Assembly (NCBI GenBank): GCA_027604705.1
Contig: JADHYV010000011.1
Location: 451,903 to 515,902, forward strand
Direction: 5' to 3'
Length of the DNA: 64,000 nt
DNA from: Allomyces arbusculus
Taxonomy: Eukaryota; Blastocladiomycota; Blastocladiomycetes; Blastocladiales; Blastocladiaceae
The notes beneath the pieces are model-generated. The model had not been told where the DNA came from. It saw only the letters and a list, made by a program, of their open reading frames with translations, and did no database searches. The first letter of the stretch is position 1. The number at the start of each line of letters is the position of its first letter. A program made the translations under genes and the position numbers. This document shows, in pieces, positions 12,425 through 23,854 of this stretch.

Positions 12425-13588
12425 TGTTAATGGTGTGAGGGTAGAATGGCGCGTTGCCAGGAGTGGGCGCGTACATAGAATACCACAACCAACAGTATCG
12501 GTAGAGAAGATATTTTCGGCGATGAATTGTTGTCAAGATGATTGAGCGCCAAAGAACCGCTGCGGCCTCGAATGCACAGTCAGTTTCACACCACCATTTT
12601 GCGTCTTTCCTTAGGCAACGAACACAAATGCCAAACCATCTTCCCCACCAGTTTTGGTCGCTTTGGAACTTACATGAGCTCGAACAAAACAGTGCTCTCT
12701 ACCTCCTCCGCCCAGCGTTTGTCGGAATAGGATCCTGAGCGAGCGATAGATTCGCGGACCATCGACCAACCCAACGCTACCGACCATTATGATCTGTACG
12801 AACCGCATGGGGCGTGCCCTTGCGGTTAAAAGCACGAAGACGCTTTGACCATGCCACCTTTTTCGAGTCGTCTGTGCAAAAGCGCATCCATACAGCATGC
12901 TGTGCCACCGTCCCTGTGGGATAGGGTATTGGGCCAGAATCTATCGCGAAAACGGCAGCGTCGCACGGCTCGTGTGCTGCTAGACGTGGTCGACATCAGC
13001 TGCAAGTATTGGTTTGATCTGTTGCCTCATGGCGCCGATCGAGGCTCTGGCGAATCTCTGGCCAGCATTGCCAAATTGCGCGCGCCAGACGGAACACTCT
13101 GTCCACACTTTCGTTCCAGGCAAGAAAAGCAGTAATTTGCCCTGAAGCAAGATGGAGGACTTTGAGCATCCGTCGCAACATCAACCAGAAACATGAGTCT
13201 CTCACTCCCAGCGACGTCTTTCGGAATGCATGTTGTCAAAGAACAGCGTACTCCATCTTCTCCACCTGTATTGCTCGCAATGCGACCCTTCCGAGACTTA
13301 CCGCTGGCCCAGTCACTCTCGCGACGAGCATTTGCGACAACCATGCCGCTCGTGCGGCTCTGTTTGACAATCGCTTTTGGGCTCTATTTGTTGCTGCAAG
13401 CTTCAGCTGCTCCAAATCCTTTTCGCATTTTCGCTGTGCTAAGAGGGCACGATTTACTCAAAGGCACTAACCAACAATCACACGCACCGCTGGACGCGCT
13501 GGGAAGAAAAATGCACAAATCAAAACTGCATTGCGACCTTACCGGTCAATTACAACCTTCTCAAAACTGAATGCATCTCGGCATCGAC
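12425..13588. other. Intergenic, one weak small secreted-type ORF
   Basis: This gap lies between the converging Myb gene and the secreted repeat protein gene. The only candidate is a plus-strand frame from ATG 13343 to 13570 (75 codons) that begins MPLVRLCLTIAFGLYLLLQA, which resembles a signal peptide. It has no homology I recognise and lies antisense just beyond the 3' end of the neighbouring gene, so I do not call it a gene. Confidence 0.4.
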
Positions 13589-14734
13589 TTAGTAGCCGTA
13601 GGCAGGCGTCTGCGTCGGCTTGGGCGAAACCGTGCCGTACGCGGCCGCGGGCGTCGACTTGACCGGCTCCTCAGGCGTCTCGAGCTCACCGTACGAGTCA
13701 TCGGCGGGCGTCGTAGCGATCGGCTCCTCGGCCGACGGCACCGTCGTCGTGGCAACGGGCACCTCGGTCACAATGACGGTCGACGGGTAGGTCTCGGCGG
13801 GGTGCTCAACCACAATCGTCGTCTTGGGGTGACGGCGGCGGCGGTGGCACTTGCGCTTCTTCGGCTGCTCAACCGGGGACGTGGCAACGGGCAGCTCGTC
13901 GGACGGGACCGTCGTCGTCGGCTGCACGTTGATCGTCGAGTAGGCGACGGGCACATCGACCGTCGACGTGACGGCGGGCTGCTCGCAGGGCGTCGTCTCA
14001 GCGGGCGATTCGGGGACAACGGGCGTCGGCGTGACAATCACGGTCTCGGTGCAGTCAGGCTGCGTCTCAACAGGCGACTCGGGCGCGGCCGGCGTCGGAG
14101 TTGTGGTCGCAATCACCGTCTCAACGCAGGGCTCCGTCTTGACGGGCGACTCCGGCGCGACCGGGGTCGACGATGGGGTGGCAATGATTGTCTCGACGCA
14201 CGGCTCTGTCTTCACGGGCGACTCAGGCACGACCGGGGTCGATGACGGCGTCGCGATAATCGTTTCGACGCACGGTTCCGTCTTGGCGGGTGATTCGGGC
14301 ACGACGGGAGCGGTCGTCGGGACAACAGGTACCGTGGCGACAATCGTCTCGGTGCAGGGCTCGGCGGGGGCCGTCTTGGCGGGCTCCTCGGTGGCCGGAA
14401 CCGTGGTCGCAACGACTGGGACGGTGCCGACAATCGTTTCCGTGCACGGCTTGGTCTCAACAGGCACCGTCTGGGCGGGGATCTCGGTCGCGGGGACAGT
14501 CGTCGCGACAACGGGCACGGACGTGGCCGTGATCGTGGTGATGCACGGCTCAGCGGCCGTCGTGGTGGCCACGGGCGTCGCAACGACCGTCGACACGGGC
14601 GCAGCGGTAGCCGTCGGCGGGAGCGCCGTGATCGTCGTGATGCACGGGTCCGTCTCGGCGGCTGGGACGGGCGCGGCGAGGGCAACGGTCGCGACCGTGA
14701 GGGCGAGGAGAGCCTTGATGGTAATCTTGACCAT
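13589..14734 (-). CDS. Secreted Thr/Pro/Val-rich tandem-repeat protein (mucin-like, cell wall or matrix)
   Basis: 381 residues. The frame is open further upstream, but I chose the ATG at 14734 because it begins MVKITIKALLALTVATVALA, a clear signal peptide cut near AAPVPA. The mature protein is a chain of repeats: about 34-residue units with PC(T/I)ETI and VPVVATTVPATE, then about 24-residue units of the form ATPSSTPVVPESPVKTEPCV. Nearly every unit has a single cysteine in a PC motif, giving evenly spaced Cys that could form cross-links. Thr/Ser density predicts heavy O-glycosylation. The last third has a basic KKRKCHRRRRHPK patch and ends AYGY. No GPI signal or enzyme domain is seen. Function in wall, cyst coat or adhesion is inference. 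A TATA box lies about 210 nt upstream. Confidence 0.85.
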   Translation of the reverse strand: MVKITIKALLALTVATVALAAPVPAAETDPCITTITALPPTATAAPVSTVVATPVATTTAAEPCITTITATSVPVVATTVPATEIPAQTVPVETKPCTETIVGTVPVVATTVPATEEPAKTAPAEPCTETIVATVPVVPTTAPVVPESPAKTEPCVETIIATPSSTPVVPESPVKTEPCVETIIATPSSTPVAPESPVKTEPCVETVIATTTPTPAAPESPVETQPDCTETVIVTPTPVVPESPAETTPCEQPAVTSTVDVPVAYSTINVQPTTTVPSDELPVATSPVEQPKKRKCHRRRRHPKTTIVVEHPAETYPSTVIVTEVPVATTTVPSAEEPIATTPADDSYGELETPEEPVKSTPAAAYGTVSPKPTQTPAYGY

Positions 14735-16103
14735 GACGATGGAGTGGAAAAGAGGGATGCGACGAGGCAGCGAGCGGGTGGAGAAGGTCGAGGGTGCGGG
14801 TGAGGTCAACTCACTGCGCGGTCTATGCAGTCTATGGAGTCTATGCGAGCGAGTCGGGACAGCCGGGCGTCGAGGTCGGGTGTCGCGAGCAGGCTTGGTT
14901 CGGTGGTGGGCGGATGGAGGAAAAGCGGCGGGCGGGGGAGGCCGGGGTTATATACTCGGCGCCGAGCCCGGCTTGTGCTTGTCGACGACGGGAAGGGGGC
15001 GAGGCCAAAGGATGAGGGGTGCTTCCCTCGCGCGGTTCTATGAACAGCGTCGCGAGTTGCGCACAACGGCGCCACGAGACCAAGATGCGTTCGACGAGAT
15101 GTGAGCGTCGCGCGCGCCATCGTCGGCGCTGCCCACATGGTCCTGACGCAAATCGGCACGGCCCAATCGGTATCGCGCGCTGGAGTTTTACAAATTTTTG
15201 CCAAGGCTGGTCGATCCCCACGAGCACCGGATCTTCGGCAAGCGCCATGACCGGGCGATGTGGCGTCGGCATTGTGCACGGGCGAGGCGGAAAAACAGGG
15301 TTGCGTCCGAGAAAACCAATGTGGCGTCTGAAGGCGCTTCTTTCGCCCGAGGGAAGGAAAATACCGCGCAAAACGAGAGAGCGCGAACAAAATGGGGATG
15401 CGAAATGAAAGTTACGGCTCAATGTGACTTGTGCGAACAACCATGGGCCACCATGGGCCAAGGAAGGCGCCAAACTTCAAGTTCACCTCTCAAGGCGTGG
15501 CTGCACGTCGAGCCGTGCGACGAGCCAGGCGGAGAGCGCAGACAGCGCGCGTGGGGTGTGTCGCGCGTCGTCGAATTTGCGGCATCTGGATTGTTGCTCG
15601 CAAATTTGGTCACGGTAGGAAGCGCAGCGCGCCTGTGCGGCGGTCGTGGCGAGGCGAGCGTCGGCGCGCGGGGTGTCTGGGACGTTGCACGAGACAGTGG
15701 GATGGAGACACTGTGGGCGGAAACATCTCGCGTCTCGCGGCATTCGGCGTGACAGGCGCGTGGCGTGGCACAGTCAACGCCAGGGGAAGCTGCCTGCGCT
15801 CAGCCAAGTGCGGCCGCCAAGCACGCCGAGGCTGCCGCTGCCTGGGCGACTCGCGCAACCACCGCCGCCACGATCCACGACGCGACGCGACCGACAACGC
15901 TGCGCTGCGGCGGCCAACGACAAGAGCTCGACGACGAGCGCTCCTCTGCACGCGCAACCTGCCGCACTCGCCGCGCCGGGATCTGCTCGCGCGCACGTCG
16001 CCTACCGCTGCGCGCGGTCGCGTCAATCGCACATAGCGACAGATCATCGACCCACACTCAAGTTGCGCCAGCAAACGCCAATACCCAACTGATACGACGA
16101 GCA
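14735..16103. other. Divergent intergenic region (secreted repeat protein / SF3B3-RhoGEF gene)
   Basis: Promoters of both flanking genes should be here. The minus-strand side has a TATA box at 14948..14954. Several open frames cross the region, but they are shadows with alternating CGA/GCG composition and no family features. Confidence 0.5.
14948..14954 (-). promoter_or_regulatory. TATA box of the secreted repeat protein gene
   Basis: TATATAA on the minus strand sits in an otherwise GC-rich stretch 214 nt upstream of the chosen ATG at 14734. A consensus TATA element is rare in this window and fits a strongly or inducibly expressed secreted product. Its use is inferred from position and sequence only. 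Confidence 0.6.
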
Positions 16104-18718
16104 ATGGCGCCCGCATCGTTGCCCGACTCGCCCGACGCGTCAGGCGCGCCTCCGCTCACGATTCCCGTCGTGCAGCGCCGCGCCGTCACGGGCCACTTTG
16201 CCGGCGCGCAGTGGGGCGCGCTGCTGCTCACCACCAACGGCGCCGCCAACATTCAGCTCTATCAAATCGACCCGCATTCTTTTACGCTCATCAAGATTGC
16301 CGAGTGCTTCCTTGGGTCCAACATTCATGGCATCGAGCGCTTGCGCGTTGGCAGGGCCTCCAAGGGTATACATTCGGGCGGAAACGCGCTGCTTTGATCC
16401 ATGGCCGATGCACTCACGCTCGCTCGCACCCCATCGACCACGCACAGACTACATTCTCGCCGCGCTCGAGGGCGGAACGATCCTCATTCTCGAGTACATG
16501 CCCGCCACCGTCACCTTCGAGCAGCTCGACATGGAGCGGTACCAATTCACGCATCACCCGTGGCTGCTGTGGGGCCGCAACATGACGGCCGACTGGCGGT
16601 CGCGATGCGTGATCATTGGTCCGTTTTATCCGCACATCTTCGCTGTCAGATACGCGTCCAGCGCACTGACACTGGTTTTGGCGTTTGCGATGAATGATGT
16701 TCAGGCAACGTCGAGGAGTGCAAGATTGTCTACATTCTCGTTGACCCGGTCGAGACTAAACTCTCCGTCGCGCTGCCCATGGTCGACGCGCTGCCGCATT
16801 CCGTTCTCTACTCGATTGTCTCCGTCGAAATGACCTGGCGCAACCCCGTCTTTGCCTGCCTCGAAGCCTATCGCCCGCACCCGCAGGACGCGCCCATGGC
16901 CGAAACCGCAGCCGCGGCTACGGCCTCACGCGAGGAGGCCATCATGACCGGCGCCAAGCGGCTCGTCTACTTTGAACTCGACCTCGAACAGAACCAGGCT
17001 GTGCGTCGCTGGGACGTGCCCGTTGACCGATCGGCTAATATGGTCGTGCCCGTACCCGGCGATTACGGTGGGCCCGGTGGAGTGCTGGTCTGTTCTCGCA
17101 ACCAGGTCGTTTGGACGCACGAGCGACGCACGCCGCAGGTCGTGCCGATTCCGCGACACCCGTCGCTTGGGCTCGAGCCAGACCTGTACCTCGTCTCCTA
17201 CACGACGGTCCTGCTCGCAGCGCCCGTCGGGAGCAGCGGCGACAGCGTGCGATCGTTGAACCAGAGCCAGCAGCAACAACAGCAGCAACCGCAGCAGCCG
17301 CCATCTCCCGGATCCGCCGCGTCGGGCGGGGCCAAGGGCACCGGCACGGGCGGCGGTGCCATGATCCTCGCGCAATCCATTTTCGGTGACGTCTATGCGC
17401 TCGAGTTCAAAAACGACATTTTGACCATCAAGTTCTTTGACGCGATCCCGCAATCGGAGCAACTGTTCTTGCTCAACAACCGGTTCCTCGTCGCGTGCTC
17501 GCTCTTCGAGTACCCGCGTATCTACTACCTGCTCTCGGTCACCGACGACGAAGACCCGGACCAGCTCGTTTACTCGGCCATGGAACCGACCAAGAAAGAG
17601 GACGCGTTTTTCCGGCCGCGGCCGTTGCGGCACTTGACGACCACGCTCTACCTGACGTCGGCTGCGAACGCGCGGCAGACACAACTGACGAGTCGCATGT
17701 CGATCAGCAGTGGGGCGGGGGTCGTGCGCCGCGGCACCGTCGCATACGGATCGCCGTTCCCGTCCGCACAGCAGCAGCAGGTCGGGTCGCCGAGACCGGG
17801 TGCCCCTTACGGTAAGCCAGCGGGCCACTCGCCGCCGATGAGCGCCATGGCCCCACCAAACTCGCCGCAGTCACCGCAGCAGTACGCGGCGCAGGGGCCG
17901 CCGTCGCCATACATGGGCCGCGTCGCGTCGTCGCCGCTCGCCGCGCAACAGCAACAACAACAGCAGCCGCACATGTCCCCGCCGTCACCGGCCTACCAGC
18001 AGATGATGATCCAGGCGCCGCAGCCGCAGTACCCGCCGGGGGTCGTTGCGCCACAGCAGCGCGCACAGTATGGGGTCTCGCCACAGCGTGCGCAGCAAAC
18101 GTCGCCCGTCTACGCAATGCGGCCAACCCCGCAGCAGCAGCAACAGCAACAACAGCAGCAGGCCGGGTACTACTCAACATCGACGGCGCTCGCGGCAGCC
18201 GCGCAGTATGGACGCGGGTCGGCACAGGGGGCCGCCGTGCTCATGCACCGGCACTCAATGCTCGTGCCGCCGTCGGCCTATCAGCAACAGCAGCAGCAGC
18301 AAGCCGCTGCGCAGAAGCAGCACCAGCAGCAGCAGGGCGGGTACTATAATTGGGCCGTCCCGCCGCCGTCGCCTGCGGGCAGTGCCACGTCGCTGCCCGG
18401 GCCGGCGCCGTACGGGTCGCAGCGGCAGTCATCGCTCGCGCACCGGCAGCAGGTGTTGGTGGGTGGTCGCGCACCGTCGCTTCGTCGGCCAAGATCAGAG
18501 ACGCAGATTATGATGGCGAATGGGAACCCGGCGAACCCGGCCTACCGTATGGTGCAGCCGGCTATGGTTAGCAAGCGGTACTCGTCGCTGAGACGGCAGT
18601 CGTCGACGCCCGGTGGGCCCGCGTATGTGCCCATGGACATGGCCGGTGGGGCGCGGCACTCTAGCTGGGCGCCGGCACCGTCGCCGTACGACCCGCAATT
18701 GCAGCAGATGCAGCAGAT

Positions 18719-18755
<37 letters not shown>

Positions 18756-21245
18756 TTGCAGCCGCACCCGTCCCCGGCCCTATCGCAGAGCCACGATTCG
18801 GGTCTGAGCATGACGTCGAGTTCTGGAAGCAGCGTCGGCTATGGTGGCGGTGGGTCGGCTGTGTCTCCGAAACTCGATGCAATTTCCGAAGAAGGTCACG
18901 GCGCGGGTGGTCGACCGCCGTCGCCGTATACCCCGTCGTCGCCCGTGCTCGACAGCGCCATTTCCATGTCGGACCTGCACTCGGGCGGGACCGCGTCGCC
19001 GCAAACCATGACGCCGCCACCGTTGGCAGCCTCGACGGTCCCGCTCACGCCCATGTCCGAGAGCGACGAGAAGCGGCGGCGCAACATGGAACTGCGCGGG
19101 TACATTGCGCACGAAGTCTACGAGACGGAAAAATCTTACTGCGAGCTGTTGGGTGTGCTCTGGGACCAGATCCGCACGCCGATTGCCGAGCAAAAGATTT
19201 GCTCGGACGTTTTCACGCGCATTGTCTTCACCGGGATCCCGGCGCTGCTGCAGTTTTCGCGCACGTTTGCGGCCGAGCTCGAGCAAGTCGTGGCCAACTG
19301 GGACGACACGACTCACTTGGCGCCCGTCTTTCTCGCGCACCGCGACGACTTTTCCGTCTTCTTGAAGTTTGTCGACAATTACTCGACAGCGCTGAGTATG
19401 GTGCGCAGTGCCGAGCAGTCGAACCTCGAGTTCCGCGCGTTTAACGAGCGGTGCAAGCACGCCAAGGAGACGCACCGGCAGCAGATTCAGGATTTCTTGA
19501 TTTTGCCGATTCAGCGCGCGACGCGGTACCCGCTGCTGATCAAGGACGTGCGCAAGCACACGCCGCTCGACCACCCCGACTACGAGGACTTGTCGGTTGC
19601 GCTCGACATGATGAACGAGATGGCGGCGCAAGTCAACTTGGTCAAGCAGCAGGAAGAGGAAATGACGCGCATCTTTTCCATGTTCAACCAAATGGAAGGG
19701 TGTCCGGCGACCGTCATCAAGTACTCGCGCCGCGTGATCATGGAGGCCGACGTGGGCGACGCGTCGTCGTCGCTCGCTGCGTCTTTGGCGTCGGCCGTGT
19801 CGGGGATCGCGGCGATCAAGCCGACCTATCGACTCGTGCTCATGAGCGACTTGTTGTTGCTCGCGAAGTTGCACAAAAAAAAGTACAAGTTCAACCGGCT
19901 GATCGACTTGGCCGACATCAAGGTCGGTGACGACCCGTCCTCGTCGTCGTCATCTTCTTCCTCGTCGTCGCGCAACCTCGCATGCCGGATTGAGATTGCG
20001 AATGGGTCGCTCTCGTCGCACTCGTCGACGCTCATCAACAAGCACCAGGTGGACCCGAACACGACGCTGCCGTCGGTCTACACGTTCCTCTTCCTCGACG
20101 AAAAGACGCGGCACAGCTTTGTCCTCGCTCTCTCGGCCAAGATTCGCGCCACGCAGGACCAGCGGCAACTCGAGGGGAACGTGTTCTCGCTCCCGCGCGG
20201 GTTAATTGGACAACCGGCCGCGGGACCCGGCGCCGCAGCGACGCTGGCGCGGCGTGGGGATGGCCCACGGCCCGTTTCCATGGCTGGGCCCGTCTTGCCC
20301 GTGTCAGTCCCGATCCCAGGTGGTGCCGGCGCCGCGTCGAGTATCGCGGGGAGTAATGGCGAAGTTACGACTCCCGTCATGTCGCGGCACAGTGGAAGCG
20401 GGCATGGACCGTTGTCAGGGAACGCCGCTGCAAGCAGTACGGGCGCGGTCTTGTCGTTGGCCGTGCCCAACATTTCGCTCGTTCCACCATCGCCCCCACC
20501 TGGTCCAACACCGACGGGTGCGCGGCGCACGTCGCTCATTGTCTTGACGGGCGGCGGAGACAAGGAGGACGAGCCGTCCAAGGAAAGCGACAAGAGCACC
20601 AAGTCCGAGAAGAGTACCAAGTCGGCCGAGCGCGGGCCTGACGATGATGGTGAGTGGGCGCGCCGGCCGTCGGCTGTCACGGACGTGTCGGATGCGCTGT
20701 CGTTTATGGCGCTGCAGGATGAGCCTGTAAACCATCATCACCACCGCGGTCCACCAGCGGCGTCCGCTGCTGACCCAGCCGTGTTCGACGAACAGGGTCT
20801 GGCAATGCCCGCGCGACCAGACGAGGACGACGACGAGTTTGTTGATGCGGCCGAGTTCCCGCCGAGCGCCGATATCCGGCAACGGCGGTCCGCGTCGATG
20901 CCGGCACCGCCAACACCCACGACGGGCGACCCAATCATGCGGCCCATGACCGACGAGCCTTTACCGTCGCCGGCGTCGCTGTCTTCTCGCGTATCGTCGG
21001 CGTTCGGTGGTGTTTTGAGACGCGCGACTTCCCCATCGGGGCCGCGATCGAGTACGGTATCGTCGTCGTCGGGCGCACGGTCGCCGCCGCACACGCCAAC
21101 ACAACACCGCAGCATGGGGTCCGACGACTGGGCGCGTAAAATGTCGTGGACGGCCGCGGCCATGGGCATGATTCGCGGTGGGCCGAGTGCCGCGGCGGCA
21201 GCACAGAGTTGCGGGAGCGCGGCGGCTGCGCAGGGGCCCGAGTAG
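16104..21245 (+). CDS. Fusion: N-terminal SF3B3/Rse1 propeller segment joined to a DH-PH RhoGEF
   Basis: Exons 16104..16365, 16448..16618 and 16705..21245 give 1,657 residues. Residues about 20-455 follow SF3B3 (the SF3b 130-kDa subunit of U2 snRNP) block by block: GHFAGAQWGALLL, DYILAALEGGTILILEY, ECKIVYILVDP, NPVFACLEA, LVYFELDL, GGPGGVLVCS, then EDAFFRPRPLRHL. The two introns are fixed by this match. SF3B3 normally continues for about 800 more residues; here it stops at nt ~17,640 and the same uninterrupted frame runs through a Gln/Pro/Ser-rich linker (~480 residues, polyQ) into a DH domain (about 935-1125, starting ELRGYIAHEVYETEKSYCEL) and a PH domain (about 1150-1305, KPTYRLVLMSDLLLLAKLHK). 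The tail is disordered. DH-PH proteins activate Rho GTPases. A separate RhoGEF start at the ATG near 17,697 cannot be excluded. Confidence 0.85.
18720..18752 (+). repeat. (CAG)11 polyglutamine tract
   Basis: Eleven perfect CAG codons inside the linker of the SF3B3-RhoGEF gene, flanked by more CAG/CAA. Shorter Gln runs occur at about 17,270, 17,950, 18,135 and 18,285. The tract is likely to vary in length. Confidence 0.95.
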
Positions 21246-22549
21246 AGTGGTGAAGAGAGCATGTAGAGGTGCCAATTTTTCCTTGACAAGAAGATCAAAT
21301 CGGTTTTGCGAGGGATGCTGGAAGTCTGCCAACGCTGGAGATACCAGTCACACAAGTTTTTGACAAAGACCATGCCCTGATGCGCACTTGACTGGACGTG
21401 GCATATTCTCCCCGCAAAAAACATAAGGATGCGACCTAGCTCAGAACCAAACCAAATCAGAAGTAGGTTTGCGGCCAGATTTTGGTCTGCATACGTGGCA
21501 AACGATCTTACTTGTTATCCATCGCACCATGAATCGAATTGTGATTCTACAACAAAAATGCCCATCAACCACAGCTCTCCTTGACTGTCGTTGGCGCATT
21601 GGTCCTCACGCAATCAGGGACAGTACTAGCGCCACTGCAGACACAATGCTTTCCCTCCCTCGCTCGCTGCCGTTGTCCACGAGTTCCACGAGTGGGCAGG
21701 CTAGTTTGGAGAGAGAGGGCGCCCAGCGACATCTCCCCTTGACATCATCGATGGTTCCCTCGCCTTCTCTCCCTGCATTTTCCTCGAGTTTTCATGAGCT
21801 GGGCAGGGGCAGAGAGGGGGAGGGGCCAAGATGTGAGGATGATAGAAGGTGTACTCTAATTCCGTTTATCTGGATCGAGTCTGATGCGCTGACGTATTTC
21901 TGGACGTCGAACACTTCCGAGTCTCAGTCTATGAAGAGACGAAAAAATGCACCTGAGCTGCCACTCCTGTTGGACGCACGTGCCAGACCGTGGAAGACTC
22001 CTTCGCGCCAAGCGACAGGGGCTTTCAAAGCCGGGCTTCCGACTTTTTTCACCACGGAAATACGAGAAAAGTGGCTAATGGGAAGTGGAGGCCTCCAACC
22101 AAAATCGCGTTTGCCGACTGCCCACTTCCGCGCTTTTTGTCGTTCGCGTCAATGTTCACGCAAACCGGGTGCTCCCCGTGGGTAGACACCTCGGAAGTCA
22201 GCTGACTTGCCGCACAACGCGAACGCGAACCCGCGCGCTGCACCACCGGTCGTCCCCACGGGCGCCACGGCCCACCCTCACCACGACGACGACTTGGCCA
22301 GATCCATCACAGATGGTGACCCGCGGCCGGCCGCGCCGCGGCTCCCCACGTTCCACGATCTGCGCAAGACCGCACGCTTCCCCGACGCCGCTCACCAAAC
22401 TCACCCTCGCCGCCGGGCACCAAGACCATCATGGGCTGCAGAACGAGAGCGCATGGCCAGGCAGCGCCGCGCCGGCGCCGGCCAACAACGCGCAGGGCAA
22501 AGCGGCGCTTGCCAATCGGTCCACCTCTCATCTCGCTGCTCTCCAGGTC

Positions 22550-22853
22550 TGACAACGACTCCTCGCACGAAATCGCGATTGTCGGGCCCTCGCCGAGCTC
22601 GGCATCCAAGCGCAAGGCCGCAGCTCCCGCCGCTGTGGCAGAGCCACCCGCGCCAGTGCAGGCCCAAGCGCACGTGCCCGCTACCGCGCCACTGCACCGC
22701 AGCGCTCATGAACCTGTAACTCGCGCGCGAGCAGATGGAGCTCGACCGCGCGCGACTCGATTTTGAGAAGTTGCAGCTGCAGTTGCAGCAGCGGCAGTAG
22801 CTCGACTTTGAGTGCGAGGAGTACGCTCATGGTCGCGTGCAGGCTGAACAAGT
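22550..22853 (+). pseudogene. Degraded Ala-rich/coiled-coil coding remnant
   Basis: One frame gives DNDSSHEIAIVGPSP and an Ala/Lys-rich stretch ending in a stop. In a second frame from about 22,730, EQMELDRARLDFEKLQLQLQ reads as a typical coiled coil, is interrupted by TAG where CAG is expected (22,797-22,799), then resumes LDFECEEY and ends at a stop. This is the pattern of the C-terminal part of a nuclear or transposon-derived protein that has decayed. The family is not recognisable. Confidence 0.4.
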
Positions 22854-23285
22854 GTGAGTTGATTTGCCAGTGCGGTGCAGCGGGTCGTGGGTTGGGTGGT
22901 TTGTGGTTGTTGGTGTTGTTACGTGTTGAGCGGTTCGTGGTGAAGAGTGGTGAAATCGCGGAAACAGCGAAACAGTGGGATCGGCCAAAAAATGCGGGTT
23001 CGAAGTGACAAGGTCAGAATGGCCGACTGCACGCGATAGACACCTTGTGCCGAGTGAAGCCTGCAGCAGGGGGCCGAACAATGCTGCACAGCTAGGCAGC
23101 ACACAGCCATGCTGTAAAATATTGGAGAGCAGGCTTGAATCGATTCTGAAGGAATCAGTGCAGACGAAACCACTTCTCTCGAACCACGAGGAGCCCAAAG
23201 TAGAGAGCATCAGATACGTCAAACACTGCATTTATGATTCGAAAAAACGTCGCGCCCGCTTTTCCTCGCGGATTACCAGTGCCAA

Positions 23286-23430
23286 TTGCAATTGTTTGGA
23301 ACATGGTCTGCATGATCTTTTGAGCGCCGAGTACTTTTTCAGCGACTTGTCAGCTGCCACGTTGCCGCTTGGCGTGTGCGACACTGCCGATATGGCTGCA
23401 AGCGCACAGCTCAAGCTGAATTCGACATCT
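23286..23430 (-). pseudogene. Partial duplicate of the IQCH gene 3' end
   Basis: On the minus strand ALAAISAVSHTPSGNVAADK and YSALK align with ALAAMSAVSRVPSGNLGADK and NSALK at the end of the IQCH gene about 580 nt away. The DNA match covers roughly 145 nt at about 80% identity by eye (compare 23865..24012), including the antisense CTCAAGCTGAATTCG block. Frame and stop are not kept. The copy probably arose by a local tandem duplication of the gene end followed by decay. Confidence 0.75.
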
Positions 23431-23854
23431 CGGCCCCTCCCCCTCTCTTTCTTCAGCTGCCCAGTCGTGGAACTCGAGGTTCACGGCAGCGAGACGAGCG
23501 AGGAAGGAAACCCCAGATGGTGATGTCAGGTAGAATGCCACTGGACGCATGCTCTCCCTCTCTCGAATCTCTGATCTCGCCTGCTCACTCGTGTAACTCG
23601 AGGCTCACGGCAGCGGGAGAGAGGGAACCTTCAGTGGTTGACGGGCTTTTTTGCTCCACAATCACGATCGGGATCAGTTCAATCTCGGCAGAAGTGACTG
23701 TTGGATGAATGTGATCTGTGCCAGCCTACTGCAAATTAGATTTACAACAAACCAAAGGAGCACCAACCGTGCGACAACATCATGTTTCAATCAGACGACT
23801 CAGGTGTTCACCCTCAAACCCAGTTCCACCCGCTGGTCTCTCTCAACCAACAAG

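Larger units (their letters stand above)
21246..23854. other. Intergenic region with gene remnants
   Basis: No intact gene is supported in these 2.6 kb. It contains a degraded coiled-coil coding remnant near 22.55-22.85 kb, a diverged copy of the 3' end of the IQCH gene at 23.29-23.43 kb, and two similar blocks at about 23,440-23,522 and 23,555-23,638 sharing AACTCGAGG(T/C)TCACGGCAGC. Long open frames here change frame repeatedly and lack recognisable domains. Confidence 0.5.

Noticed and set aside
13343-13570. Small ORF with a signal-peptide-like start
   Set aside because: No homology, no promoter motif and a position in the 3' flank of a neighbouring gene; too weak to annotate as a gene.
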